From assembly GCA_902805475.1 (NCBI GenBank), contig CADCSX010000009.1:1984001-2048000 (forward strand): a stretch of 64,000 nucleotides of DNA, written 5' to 3'. Position numbers and translations under genes: made by a program. The DNA is from Entonaema liquescens. Its lineage: Eukaryota > Ascomycota > Sordariomycetes > Xylariales > Xylariaceae. The notes below the pieces were generated by a model. It was not told the origin of the DNA. It saw only the letters and a program-made list of their open reading frames with translations, and ran no database searches. Position 1 is the stretch's first letter. Each line of letters starts with the position of its first letter. Below are positions 1 through 10,799 of this stretch, in pieces.

Positions 1-95
1 AAAGGACAATTTCTTACATGAGTCAGAAGGCGCCGATAACTTTTAGGGCTTAAAACTTCCAATTCTCAACTCTTAAACCCCAAATTAGCATCTTC

Positions 96-2408
96 ATGAC
101 CGTCGGCGGTTATCTTCATTCCAGAACTATCATTGTTCGTACGGTCCGCCAATTTCAACGTCAATATCGACAACCCTGTATATTCGCATCTACCATTAGG
201 ACTATAACTCCTCTTGGTCGTTACCATTATACCAAATTTAATCAACATTCATCCGTCTTTCAGAGACGCGTTGCTAGCACCATGGCGTTAGAAAGCAAAA
301 TAGATCAAATCCTCTTAAAGCTGGATAACTTGACGCTCGAGTCCATCGCCGAGAAATATCCCACGACCCATACCAATGTCAACCCTTACGATTCCTACCG
401 TATACATATCGCTGAAGTTCTCGCCCCAATTACAGGTGTTCCCTCTGAAAAGATTCACTCCGTAATTCAGTGGACAAATGCCCTTGACAAGGGTGACTTC
501 ACCTTACCTATTCCTGCCCTCCGGATAAAGGGTGCGAAACCCGACGCACTGGGCGCCGAATGGGCAGCTAAGGTAGGAGAGTTGCTTATGCATATATCCG
601 CGTGCACTGCTAAATACTGGTCTTCATAGTTCCCCGAAGATGATCCCTTACTGGAAAAGCCGGTTGCTGCTGGTTCATTTTTATCCTTCTTTATTAGGGG
701 TGGCCCTCTAACGAAGTCCCTTATTCCTATGATCCGCGACCTTGGTGTGGAATACGGACGCAACCGCTTCCTCGGTCTAAAAGACCCTAAGGATCCGAGC
801 AAAGGAAAGAAGCGAATCGTCGTCGAGTTCAGTTCCCCAAACATCGCTAAGCCATTCCACGCGGGACATCTTCGCTCCACCATCATCGGAAGTTTCCTTG
901 CGAACTTGTATGAGGGTGCCGGTTGGGATGTTGTTAGAATTAACTATCTTGGCGACTGGGGAAAACAGTATGGCCTCTTAGCCCTGGCCTACGAGAGGTA
1001 TGGAGACGAGGAAGCACTAAAGAAGGACCCTATCGACCACCTATTCCGACTTTACGTTCGTATAAATGCCGAGAAAGAAGAAGAGTTAGCAGCCATTGAA
1101 GCGAAGAAGAAGGAAGGCCAGGATGTTACCGAACTCCTAGCTAACAGCTTGGACGAGCAAGCTCGAAAATACTTCCGCAAGATGACGGACCGAGATGAAA
1201 AGGCTCTCGCGTTATGGAAGCGCTTCAGAGATTTGAGTATCGTCCGATACAAAGCGACATACGCCAGGCTGAACATCAAGTTCGACGAATATAGCGGTGA
1301 GAGTCAGGTTACTGAAGAGGCGATGGAAAAGGTAGCCAAGGAAATGACCGAAAAGGGCATCACACGAGAAGACCAGGGTGCTGTGCTTGTTGACTTCACA
1401 GAGCTCATACCGGGTAAGGAGGGCAAACGCCTCGGCCGAACAGTTATCAGAAAGAGGGATGGCACTGCTCTATATCTCACCCGAGATATTGCAGAGCTCT
1501 TAGGCCGATACGAGAAATATAAGTTCGACCATATGATATACGTCGTTGCAAGTCAACAAGATCTTCATCTTCAGCAACTCTTCAAAATCATCGAACTCCT
1601 TGGCTACAAGGATATCGCTGCTCGCTGCCAGCACATCAACTTTGGACTGGTCCTGGGCATGAGTACCCGAAAGGGTACTGTCAAATTGTATGTATTCACT
1701 TCTACTTCTCGGCGCGGGGCTAATGATATTGTCGTAGCTTGGATGACATCCTGCGGGACTGCGCCGATCATATGCACGAAGTCATGAGGAAAAATGAAGC
1801 CAAATATTCCCAAGTGGAAGACCCCGAAGGCACTGCTGATACTCTCGGCATTAGCAGTGTGATGACACAGGATATGAGCGGGAAAAGGTATGTTGTCCAC
1901 TGATTATCAAGGCGTGAGCTAACATATTGATGGCCAGGGGTAATAATTATACCTTCGATTTGGCAGTGATGACGTCTTTTGAAGGAGACACGGGACCTTA
2001 CTTGCAATATGCACATACCCGACTGTCGTCCATCAAGCGCCGGGCAAATGTCTCCGAAGAGGAGTTAGCTAACGCAGATTTATCACTCCTCACAGAACCT
2101 CATGCCATCAACGTGGTTCGACTACTTGCCCAATGGCCGGATGTAGCGCAGAATACACTGCGGACTCTCGAGCCAACTACGGTAGTAACATACCTCTTCA
2201 GGCTCACCCACGTTATCAGCAGTAGTTACGATCACTTACAAGTAGTTGGCAGCGAGCCGGAGCTAAAGGCGGCTCGTATGGCATTATATGATGCAGCCCG
2301 GATAGTAGTCGGGAACTGCATGCGATTACTCGGATTAAGTCCTCTTGAGAGGTAAGCCTATCGCGACATAACACTAGACACATTTTTCTAACGGTTAGCA
2401 GGATGTAA
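96..2408 (+). CDS. Arginyl-tRNA synthetase, probably dual cytosolic/mitochondrial
   Basis: Class I synthetase that charges tRNA-Arg. Five exons are read as 96-572, 630-1687, 1738-1887, 1938-2351 and 2402-2408, giving 701 aa. All four introns are GT-AG, 50-57 nt. The HIGH-type motif is HAGH near residue 236, in the family context SSPNIAKPFHAGH. The KMSK-equivalent is MSTRKG near residue 503. The C-terminus LSPLERM matches the family ending and is completed only by a 7-nt last exon (GATGTAA). Residues 1-62 contain no Asp or Glu and are rich in Arg, Ser and Thr, like a mitochondrial presequence. A second in-frame ATG at 282, in a good context (ACCATGG), starts MALESK, the usual cytosolic start. 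Two start codons could therefore give two isoforms; that is inference. Family assignment is secure. Confidence 0.93.
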
Positions 2409-3525
2409 AATATTAGGACGAGTGCGCTTACAAAATGCCATTCCTATCACTATCGAAGCGACAGGGAGCACATATTTGGTACGCAATAGGGACTAGGTAC
2501 TTGCGATAAGGATAGTTGAGATGCATTTCCCTGGCGAGCTGCTGGAAATGATGCCTTAGTTACGGTTGCATTTGCTACGCTTGCCGGCCGCTTATCTATC
2601 TCGGGGATAGTTAGCTGCTATTCTCGTACATACGAGTATAGGGACAGGACCGCGATTACGGGTTTTAGCCGAGCCACCCGGCTACTACGATATATTGATA
2701 TGTGTCGTTGTTAGACTAAGTGGGATATACCGAGAAGAAATATCCGTCTCTTAGGATTTCTAAAATTAGGTACCATAGTCCCGGTACTACGCGGCGTCGT
2801 ACCTAACTTAATAAACCCTAGTATTCTGACTGCTTTTACTGTCATATCGCTCTCAGTGACCCGTTGAGCCCCTGGAGATATCTGTCAGAAGTGAACCCGT
2901 GAGTGAGGACATACGTAGAGTGACTACTGGCAGCAGCGGCTACGCTACCAGGTAGTAGGTAATGGGTAATAGAGATCTATTAACGCTTAACGTTTCTAAC
3001 TAGTAGCGAGGGCACTGCGTGCCCTTTATATATCATATATCACGTAGATCTAAGCCTAATCCTGCCTAGCTCCCTTTTGACACCTGACAATATCGCCTTA
3101 CTTAACAATTGTATTCACATTAAAAGTGACATTATACCGAAATACGTAACCATATATTGTGAAGCTCTCAAGAGCTAAATAGGTACTTATTAACATGGCC
3201 CGTTGCATGCATCTAGGTAAATCGAGGGGCAAGCCTACAGCTGAGGATGGATTCGTGGATCTCTATTCACGATATAGAGACAAGGGTAACTCAAGACTGA
3301 AACCATATACGCTGAATGCATAAATCTATCTACAAATAGCTATTGGAAACATACCGCTATGTCTAAGCTCGAACAAAATATTCCCTCGCTAACGCGTATG
3401 TACGACTCGATCCGCTCTCAGGTGGTCATATTAGCGCTTTTCCTACCAGACCCATGCTGACACAGCAACAAATATCCATAATCCTCGTTCACGATGTATC
3501 CTCCTAAATTAATTGGCGACTCAAC
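2409..3525. other. Intergenic, no gene seen
   Basis: No ORF with recognisable protein character is present in either strand. Composition is somewhat AT-rich with many TA steps. A short perfect hairpin (6-bp stem AGGGCA/TGCCCT) lies at 3009-3025. The stretch separates the convergent 3' ends of the ArgRS gene and the decayed permease. Confidence 0.6.
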
Positions 3526-5015
3526 TTAATGGGGAAACTCAAATGTGTGATCTGGGTCCAGAAACTCGTCATCTAACGACCACGCGCCCAATTCCGACAA
3601 AGGCGGCCACTGCCACTCACCTCGGTGGCTTGACATCCACGAATTAGCTTGCCATAGTACGAAGTGTAACACTAAAGTTGTCACAAAGGCCCCGAAACAG
3701 AGGAGTATCATCGCACCAACCAGAACCCGGCTCGAGTTTATATCTTCCAGGTCCGTAGCCATTTGAGGCCCGAGGAGCGCGAAAATATTGGCGACGCTCA
3801 TAAAAGTGGTAGCGATTGCGATGCATACTGCTCGTTTGGTTCGGTTCCACGGCATGCAGTTCAGCATCCAGATTAAGACGATAGACAGGGCGAAAGAGGC
3901 AACCGGAAGGGTGAAAGCGATCGCGGCGTAGGGAATCTGTACTACCACTTCAGGAGAAAGTTCGATATTAGGAGATATGAGTAAGAAAATTGCCATGTTG
4001 ATCGATCCGAAAATCAACAGAGACAAGTAGATGATCGCACCCCGAATGTTGACCAGGTCAGCACAAAGCCCGCCGGCCCAGGAAGCCGCACACAACGTAA
4101 ACTGTTGTTTTATCAGTTCAATGTACTTCCAGTAAGATGTAAGACACGGCTCACACAAACTATCAGCAGCATCATGCCTGTCGGAGCTTTGCCATGGGTG
4201 ATTGATAGTTGGAAGATGACGTCTAAACGGGCGAAGTAGGACGGGCTGCTGAACCCTGATGTTATCCACGAGATAAAAAGGCATAATAAGGCCCGCAAGG
4301 AAAATTTAGTCAGGGGCTTAAACTTCTCGAATGGTCAGGATTTTGGACTTACAAAAAGCCACGTCTTCATATCCCGAACAACTCGCTTCAGGTTATAGGA
4401 AACATCTGTAAGACTTGGCTCATTTTCGTATTGCACCGGTCGAGGCCAGCCGGATGCCTCTGCCAAGCGGGATATGACTATTGAGCTTTCGACTCCCGAA
4501 AGCCAGTTAGTTGATCGAGGGATATTAGGTGCTATGCTATATAATGACGTTCCTATCATCATGGCCATGACTCCAGATGGAAGCAAGTAGCTCGTGTCTA
4601 CCATAGGGATACCGGGGACCTGGAAAGCGTCTGCTGGACTAACAAGGAATATGGTAGCAAGAGATGAGACCAGCGCCCGTACCGCAACTATTAAGGAAAC
4701 CTTTCTACCCACACCTTTCCCTGTATACTAACATGAAAGCAAATATAGGAAGCCAGGAAATATGGTGGATTCCAGTGAACCGAGTAGTAGGGAACAGGCA
4801 CAAATAGCAGGGACACTGCTCGCGGCAAAAAGGCAACATTGGACCACGCCCCAAGCGAGTAATATGATGCTTAGGTAGGTACTAGGGTTTGGAATCATAC
4901 TTAGGAATATGTTGGACGGAACTTGAATCGTGTTAGTTAATTTCGGCCGGCATCGGTTGTCTGGGGATTTATGGCCTTACTTTGAAATACAATATGACCG
5001 ATTTCCCTCGAAGAT
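3526..5015 (-). pseudogene. Decayed MFS permease (allantoate/Dal5-type)
   Basis: Read on the minus strand, three collinear blocks resemble the anion:cation symporter branch of the major facilitator superfamily. The first (about 4740-4981) includes VFQIPSN, an AWGVV helix and SLESTIFPGFLYLLSC. The second (4335-4712) holds PRSTNWLSGVESS and ends in VVRDMKTWLF. The third (3526 to about 4100) includes LNCMPWNRTKRAV and several membrane helices. A convincing intron (4922-4980, branch site CTAAC) joins the FQ|IPSN exon. The reading frame is then broken: an in-frame TAG sits where the family's conserved Trp of the ...WY motif is expected, and a TGA follows VSPKS near 4337. The frame also changes around 4110-4300. 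TGG to TAG is the change that CpA to TpA mutation on the other strand would make. I could not define an N-terminal start, so the 5' limit is approximate. A functional gene with unusual introns is possible but less likely. Confidence 0.65.
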
Positions 5016-5207
5016 GGAATCAACTAGCTGTATGTGAGTAGGGAATTGAAAGTGAAGGGTTGGTTAAATATTAGTGCGATGTGACGGACCTTGTAATATG
5101 GCTCAGTGAAACCAAGGGTCTCATCGAAGAATGGATGATAACCCGTGAACAAGACATAATCAAGCTGGATCAAGGCACCTAATAGCACACTAGATCAGCA
5201 TATGTCA

Positions 5208-5606
5208 TCATACAGCAATATGTTTCCCGGAGGCGGTAATAAGTGAATGAAAAAACTGACAGATGAATATGGCTACAGGCAAGAGCCGTAATCCGACCGT
5301 ATGACGGATCTCTCGCTTCAGTTTCCGATATTCCTCCTCGGTCAAGGGGTACGCAGGTGGTAGTTCTGCCGGATTAGCGACCGGTTGAGGAGGGACCGAT
5401 TGGGGCGGGACCGGTTGGGCTGCGGCCGCGGGGGGAGCGTTGGCGTTAGGATTAGCGAGAGGATTGGGGTCAACTTCTTCATAGGCCGGTAATCTATCTC
5501 GGTTAAGTTCTAGTAGCTCAATCTCATCTTCCTCTAGCTCAATATCCGCCGCTGGAACTGTTCCAAAGAGTCGAAAAGGGCCAGCGACTGACCTTGATGC
5601 AGACAT
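5208..5606 (-). CDS. Small Pro/Ala-rich protein with PY motifs and C-terminal membrane segment
   Basis: Single-exon ORF of 132 aa starting at ATG 5606. I do not recognise a family. Residues about 20-45 are acidic (ELEEDEIELLE). A Pro/Ala/Gln-rich middle runs to about residue 80. PY-like motifs are LPAYEE near residue 40 and LPPAY near residue 84. A basic stretch (RKLKREIR) is followed by one hydrophobic segment (LPVAIFICQFFHSLI) close to the C-terminus, suggesting a tail-anchored protein. PPxY motifs are known ligands of WW domains, for example in Rsp5-type ubiquitin ligases; binding here is only inferred. The bounded, in-frame low-complexity composition supports a real gene, but no conserved domain proves it. 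Confidence 0.5.
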   Translation of the reverse strand: MSASRSVAGPFRLFGTVPAADIELEEDEIELLELNRDRLPAYEEVDPNPLANPNANAPPAAAAQPVPPQSVPPQPVANPAELPPAYPLTEEEYRKLKREIRHTVGLRLLPVAIFICQFFHSLITASGKHIAV

Positions 5607-6652
5607 GATGAATAAGTTCTGGGTCGAATCAAAGAAGTTTAATGACTCAAATTTCGCAGATGCTTAGATATGTACATAGAAATACGCCGTGAGATAAATA
5701 CTGCTCTGCTGTAGATGAGCAAATCTCTTTCTTTATTGGGATGTAATACTGAGAGACTGATGTATGTTATGGATTAGATGAAAGATGAAAAAAAAAAAAA
5801 AAAGGTATGATGTTAAGAGGAATGTAATTGATGCCGTTCTTCTCTAAGGTAGAAGGAGGTGCAAGCACCTAACGAGACTAACCTCTCTGATTGGCCGTTG
5901 GACCCCTGTACCTTCCCCTTTAGGACGTAGGGATGCACTTACAAAGCTGAGAGGCCTTAGGTACTTGACCTTGGTATAATACAACAAACTTTAAACCCCA
6001 CGTTTAAGGAAAGGGGGTGAGGTAGTGTAAAGAACTACCTATAATATGCGGAGCTTCCTCTCACCGAACCCCTTGTTCCCCGCTTGTAAAAATCCCAAGT
6101 GTCAGGTTGTCAGGTCATAGGAAAAGGATTCGCCCCAAAATACAACTCCACATCTCCATAAAGCTAACGAAACTACACCAAAACTGGGGACAGATTGGAG
6201 GCTACGTGGTGTACGGAACACCTCCGATATCCTCCACAAAAGAGACTAACCTCCATACTTACCACCTCCATCTTCTAGTCTTAAATAGTCTTAACCTCGT
6301 AAAGAAACCACCCCCCTCTCCCCCCCCCCCACAACCAAGGTGGGAATAGCTCTATGTGGGGAGTGAAGACTTGTATAACGCAGACGAGTGGCGTTTAATC
6401 CTTACGACGGGGGTTATCCCATAGACCGAGTTCGGTTGACGAAGGTCTAACAGCTACCTAATACTTACATAGTCAAAACTATGGCTCCATCAGCTAAAAC
6501 AAGCTTCGGATACCTGCGATCTTTTTAATTAGCACTAAAAACATGATGCGGTGTTCCTCGATAGATCCAGGTTTTGCCTCCAATGTCATTAATAATCGCT
6601 GTTATCCTAATGGTTTTCTTCCTCTTACTTTACTTCCAATAGGAAATACACC
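5607..6652. other. Intergenic, divergent promoter region
   Basis: Lies between two divergent genes. It contains a poly-A run of about 17 at 5789-5805 and a C-tract near 6308-6330, with no credible coding. A short ORF at 6107-6349 has the composition of non-coding sequence. The sequence just before 6653 is CT-rich, as in fungal 5' leaders. Confidence 0.55.
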
Positions 6653-7549
6653 ATGGCTTATGAGGATCGCATTGCTCGTATGACTCTTAACGGACCCGAC
6701 ACCGACGATACGTTCCCAGAAAGGCATGTACTTGATTCTACCTGCGATTTCAAGGCGCAATCAGACACTCACGGCGAGGACGACCATGCGAGTGCTTCTG
6801 TAAAACATTTTCGGAGGCGGCCTAGGCGCAGGTCGGAAAGCATCGAGGGTTACGAGATGAGGGATAGATACTGGGAAGCTATGGATATTATTGAACAAGA
6901 TCTTACCGAAGCAACGAAAGCACCAGCTGTTTGGGATTACGTCTACGATCCGGTTTGCTTGCCTCCATCAGGGGTTAATAAGACGCCCGCTATCCGCCGA
7001 CTTGGAAACCAACCAATTCGAAGAGCGTGGCGGCGTCTTAATAGCCGAGAACGCCCCAACTTAGGGTCAACGCGGATAGTCGAAGCTATTATGCTCTACG
7101 AGAGAGGTATGATACTTCCTCGCCAGTTCCAATGCACACACTGTCGGAAACGTCAAGGCGTATCGCCCGGGTGCGTGGTTATGGATGCTGAAGAAGCCCG
7201 AGAAACATCAGATAGCATCAGCGGACTTGGTTCAATATGCAGCAACTGTCTTTACGATGGACAACGGTGCGATGCACAGATATCATCTGCGCGGGATCAG
7301 CCTTCTAGAACACCAACGCCCAGTCAGATTAAGCGATCTTTCGCCTCAAACCCTATCCATCTGGAAGTACTCGACCTGGTGGACAAGGCATTAAAGTCCA
7401 TCAAGGGAGACGGAAAAGAAGACATGGCCATCAAAGCAAAACAGATTGAGATGGCGGCCCTAGAAATCGCTCAGGCAGCACACGAATGGGGCCTGGGCAT
7501 CAAGGATAAACGCCGAAAGAATATATACCCAGGTCATTCTATAAATTGA
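6653..7549 (+). CDS. DUF3716-type cysteine-motif protein
   Basis: Intronless ORF of 298 aa. The middle contains paired cysteine motifs: CTHCRKRQG, then PGCVVMD about ten residues later, then ICSNCLYDGQRC. This spacing is the hallmark of the fungal DUF3716 family (C-x2-C, then C, then C-x2-C and a final C), probably a small zinc-binding fold of unknown role. Upstream is a basic patch (RRRPRRRS, about residues 54-61) that could act as a nuclear localisation signal. Downstream is a helical C-terminus (EVLDLVDKALKSIKG to AHEWGLGIKDKRRK). DUF3716 proteins are often numerous and variable in ascomycetes. Function is unknown, and any nucleic-acid role would be speculation. Start at 6653 (ACCATGG context) is well placed. 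Confidence 0.75.
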   Translation: MAYEDRIARMTLNGPDTDDTFPERHVLDSTCDFKAQSDTHGEDDHASASVKHFRRRPRRRSESIEGYEMRDRYWEAMDIIEQDLTEATKAPAVWDYVYDPVCLPPSGVNKTPAIRRLGNQPIRRAWRRLNSRERPNLGSTRIVEAIMLYERGMILPRQFQCTHCRKRQGVSPGCVVMDAEEARETSDSISGLGSICSNCLYDGQRCDAQISSARDQPSRTPTPSQIKRSFASNPIHLEVLDLVDKALKSIKGDGKEDMAIKAKQIEMAALEIAQAAHEWGLGIKDKRRKNIYPGHSIN

Positions 7550-8183
7550 GTCCCTATTCTCATTTACGAGCATTCACTAGGAGGTTCATGACACCTAATA
7601 CACCACAGTGAAAGCGTTATACCTTAATGATATTCCGCCATTACATCCGAAGTGTATTAAGATAGGGCCTTTCTCATTTTCATTGTCAAATCTCTTTTTC
7701 CTTTATTAATCAACATTCTATCGATGTTCCTCTTAGATTGAGAGACCATTATACACTTGCTACGACTAGGGAGAAGTTTCGTGTCGCTATTTTATCTATA
7801 CATGTCGAATTACGGTATAAGGAGATAGGCCCTTGTACACTAGAGGAATAAAGGGGAAGGAGTGGAAGTGAAGAAGGGTTAGTTATAACAGGGAAGCAAA
7901 ATATTTATGACCTCAAAACAGCATCGACCCATACTAGATACTCCATAGAAATAGTATTGAAAAGCATAGGTAACGATAATATTATAAAAAAGAAACAGTT
8001 GACAGCCATACCGAAAGCGTAGTGTACGTACTGATCAGAGAATTCGAGAGTCTGATATTATATCATTAGACCTCTACTTTTCAAAATATGAAATTATCAT
8101 AGAACTCATATGCGCACAAATACTAATAAACAGATATTCAACTACAGAAGAACCCAAATTGTTTTGAGTAACAGGCGTTCCAG
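7550..8183. other. Intergenic between convergent genes
   Basis: AT-leaning 3' flanks of the DUF3716 gene and the beta-lactamase-fold gene. I see no ORF or RNA gene here. Confidence 0.55.
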
Positions 8184-8993
8184 TTAGAAAATCTTCTGAG
8201 GCTTCCCAGGTTCCAACCACCGGACCTTCTCCTTAATCCCAGGTCCATCCAACGCATCCTTCAGAGACTTTTTCGGCTCCGAAAAATGATCCCAAGCTTC
8301 GAAATGCAGCGGCACCAGCACATCCGCGCCAAGCTCACGGAAGAGCCGAGCGCCCTGAGCGCCATCCATCGTGATCTGCAATGGCTCAGACGTACCCGGG
8401 AGCACGACTGCCGCGGCGCCGAGATTGAATATCGCGAGCGAGACGTGGAAGCGGTCTCGGATGCGCGACGACAACTCTTCAAGGTAAATGGTGTCGCCGG
8501 AAAAGAATATGGCGTTTGGAAGGTTACCTGTTGTTCCGAATGAGGGCGTGGTGAGGATGAAGCCTGTACACTCCCCGCCAGGGAGGTGCTGGCACGGCGT
8601 GGCGGTTACCTCGAAGCGGGTGCCGCCTATGGTCAGCTCTGTCACCTCCCAGGGCTTGAGGCCTTGTACACCTGGCCTGGGGTGAAGCTTCGCGGCACCA
8701 TCAACGGTGGTCAAAACACGCCGACCGTCAAGAAGGCGCTGCCGGCTCAGTTCGTCGAGGTTATCAGGGTGGTCCTCGTGGCTAAGCAGGACGGCGTCAA
8801 TGGGTGGCAGTTGGGAAATCGAGAGGGCTGGTTCGTAGTGACTCGTCAACTGGGCAATACCAACATCCCATGTTGTGCCTTCGGGCGAGAAATACGGGTC
8901 GGTTAGGAAAGTAACCCCGTCGATGTTGAGGATTGCGGTTGCGGTACCGATATATGTAACAGTAATATTACTCCGAAAAGGGGAGTCAGCCAT
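8184..8993 (-). CDS. Metallo-beta-lactamase-fold hydrolase (Lactamase_B_2 type)
   Basis: Single exon of 269 aa, start ATG at 8993. The N-terminus NITVTYIGTATAILNIDG and then TFLTDPYFSP is the opening strand pair of the UlaG/NAPE-PLD-like branch of the metallo-beta-lactamase superfamily. Further fold elements are LLSHEDHPDN (71-78), CQHLPG near residue 133, IFFSGDT near 163 and VLVPLHFEAW near 231. The usual metal motif H-x-H-x-D-H is altered: the sequence reads H-E-D-H-P-D-N, so spacing and the last ligand differ from the canonical form. No signal peptide is seen, so it is probably cytosolic. Substrate is unknown. The family assignment is good; whether it binds two metals is not decided by the sequence. 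Confidence 0.85.
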   Translation of the reverse strand: MADSPFRSNITVTYIGTATAILNIDGVTFLTDPYFSPEGTTWDVGIAQLTSHYEPALSISQLPPIDAVLLSHEDHPDNLDELSRQRLLDGRRVLTTVDGAAKLHPRPGVQGLKPWEVTELTIGGTRFEVTATPCQHLPGGECTGFILTTPSFGTTGNLPNAIFFSGDTIYLEELSSRIRDRFHVSLAIFNLGAAAVVLPGTSEPLQITMDGAQGARLFRELGADVLVPLHFEAWDHFSEPKKSLKDALDGPGIKEKVRWLEPGKPQKIF

Positions 8994-10304
8994 GTTGAGT
9001 TTCTTAGAGGACTATTTCGGTAACGTATATTAATGGTATTAACCTATCTTAGGTATTTTACAATTTCCTTTTCGTCTTATAGAAACGATCTTTCACACTT
9101 CCATACTTTCACTACTAAACTTATATACTACATGTAAGTCGTACCTAATGAAAATAGCACGTGGGTCTTCGATCACGACATTAATAACTATCCAAGATAT
9201 CTGTATGTGATCACGTATTGCTTACTACGACTGCACACTTCTAGTTCGTAAAATACTCCCTAATGATCTATATCATTGGCCCAAATAGTTGCTGACCAAT
9301 AAAATAGTCATAATTCATCGACATCATCAATCAGTCATTAGTGCTGAAGTAGCGGTAAGAAAAAGGAAGCTATGCTGACCGAACACGCTTTGGGGTAACG
9401 CTATTAAGAGGAGAAACCAATTATCCGAACTCGTGAACTGTTATGACGAGTAAATAATGGAACCGGTCGTCAAGGACATATTATCAAGATGTCTATTAAG
9501 GTAGTATCACCGTAGTATATCGTCTACGAATGAAGGATTAGATTACCACCTGGTTCATCTCACAGAGCAAAACACCAGCAACGTCTGATATCGAAGTTTC
9601 TAAGATTAGAAAACTTTATAGACCGGAGAAATAAAATTCTTATTTAATTATTAAAGTACTATGTCCTATATGACCTGTCAAATAGTCGTTGGAGAAGACT
9701 TTTGTGTTACCTAAGTGCGTTCTGCCTAAGTGAGCGAGGCCGGCGTCCGGATACGACCTGGAGGTTCCAGTCGCTCGGAAGATGGCGTGATATAAATTGG
9801 ACCAAGACTCCGGCAGTGTCCAGGAGAATATTAATCAAAGACGAGGAGCCGCACCGGTCGGGCCGCGGAGACTTGCCGTTCGTTCTAGGTCGCCCAATTG
9901 GTTGCACTCCAAGGTAGCCAGAATTAAGGGGAGTTCGGCTAAAATCATGCAACACGCACTCAGCCTTCTACTACAGGAACTGACCCTGAAGATCTGCAAC
10001 GCACCCCAGAGTGCCGAGAAGATAGGTTATTATCGTATCTATATTCCGTCCACTTGGGTCTTTTCTCTGCGCGCATGCGTACGCGCGTTCGCGGTCCAGG
10101 TCTGTCGTATACGAAGATCATACCGAAACAGATGGAGATCTACGAGGGGGCTGAGAAACCGAGTTAGCATATAAGAAATATAAGACCCGGATCGTCGCTC
10201 ATAGTATATTCTCGTTGCGTCGTAACGGCCAAGAGAGAAGACGAGAAGTTATCGAAACGCCACACTTCACCACACAATCAATCAACCCGTTTACCAGTAT
10301 CAAG
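8994..10304. other. Intergenic, promoter of the hevein-domain gene
   Basis: The first 700 bases are AT-rich with no coding. From about 9700 composition shifts to GC-richer, CpG-containing sequence (for example around 10,068-10,095). Overlapping ORFs exist at 9702-10174 on both strands, but none has protein-like character or a domain. A TATA-like ATATAAATT at about 9790 and ATATAAGAAATATAAG at about 10,170 could serve transcription of the gene at 10,305. Confidence 0.5.
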
Positions 10305-10799
10305 ATGTTCGGCGCCAAAGCAGCTCTTTTCACCATCCTCCTAGCCGCCACGGCTGTGTGGTCGGAAGTATCACCGGACGAGACGTGTGGTGTCGACAAA
10401 GCCGGCAACAAAAAAGGCTACACATGTCCCGGGGAGAAGAAATGCTGCTCATCCAGCGGCTACTGTGGTTCCACGGATGAATATTGTCTTAAGACCGTGG
10501 GATGCCAGAGCAAGTACTCCAACGCGACGGCCGCTTGTGTTGATCCCGTGGATGGCAAGACGATCTCGCCTGATGGAACCTGTGGATCCAAAGAAGCTGG
10601 AAAGTACGGATACCGATGTCCTGCTGAGGGAGGAACTTGCTGCTCTGTCGCGTATGTCATTTGCGTTTCCTACAAGTTAATCATTTTGAGGGTATATGTG
10701 TTTGCTAACGAGTTGCTTCTCAGGGGCTACTGCGGAAACACTACTGCACACTGCCTCGCCGCTGAGGGTTGCCAAGCAACGTACGGACAATGCCAGTGA
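10305..10799 (+). CDS. Secreted protein with two chitin-binding (CBM18/hevein) domains
   Basis: Two exons, 10305-10651 and 10724-10799, give 140 aa. The intron is GT-AG with branch TGCTAAC. The start at 10305 gives a clear signal peptide (MFGAKAALFTILLAATAVWS). The mature protein holds two cysteine-rich repeats. The first runs CGVDKAG...YTCPGEKKCCSSSGYCGSTDEYC; the second runs CGSKEAG...YRCPAEGGTCCSVAGYCGNTTAHC. Both show the C-x-CC-S-x-x-GYCG core of hevein-like chitin-binding domains, each followed by a short tail with two more cysteines. The intron splits the second domain just before GYCG. There is no catalytic domain, so the protein may bind wall or host-released chitin, as small fungal CBM18 and LysM proteins do. 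An upstream in-frame start at 10215 would spoil the signal peptide and is rejected. Confidence 0.85.
   Translation: MFGAKAALFTILLAATAVWSEVSPDETCGVDKAGNKKGYTCPGEKKCCSSSGYCGSTDEYCLKTVGCQSKYSNATAACVDPVDGKTISPDGTCGSKEAGKYGYRCPAEGGTCCSVAYVICVSYKLIILRVYVFANELLLRGYCGNTTAHCLAAEGCQATYGQCQ

Noticed and set aside
6107..6349. 80-codon ORF (+)
   Set aside because: Runs through a C-tract in a promoter region and has no protein-like pattern.
9702..10174. Overlapping ORFs on both strands
   Set aside because: No domain, signal peptide or conserved motif; mutually overlapping frames.
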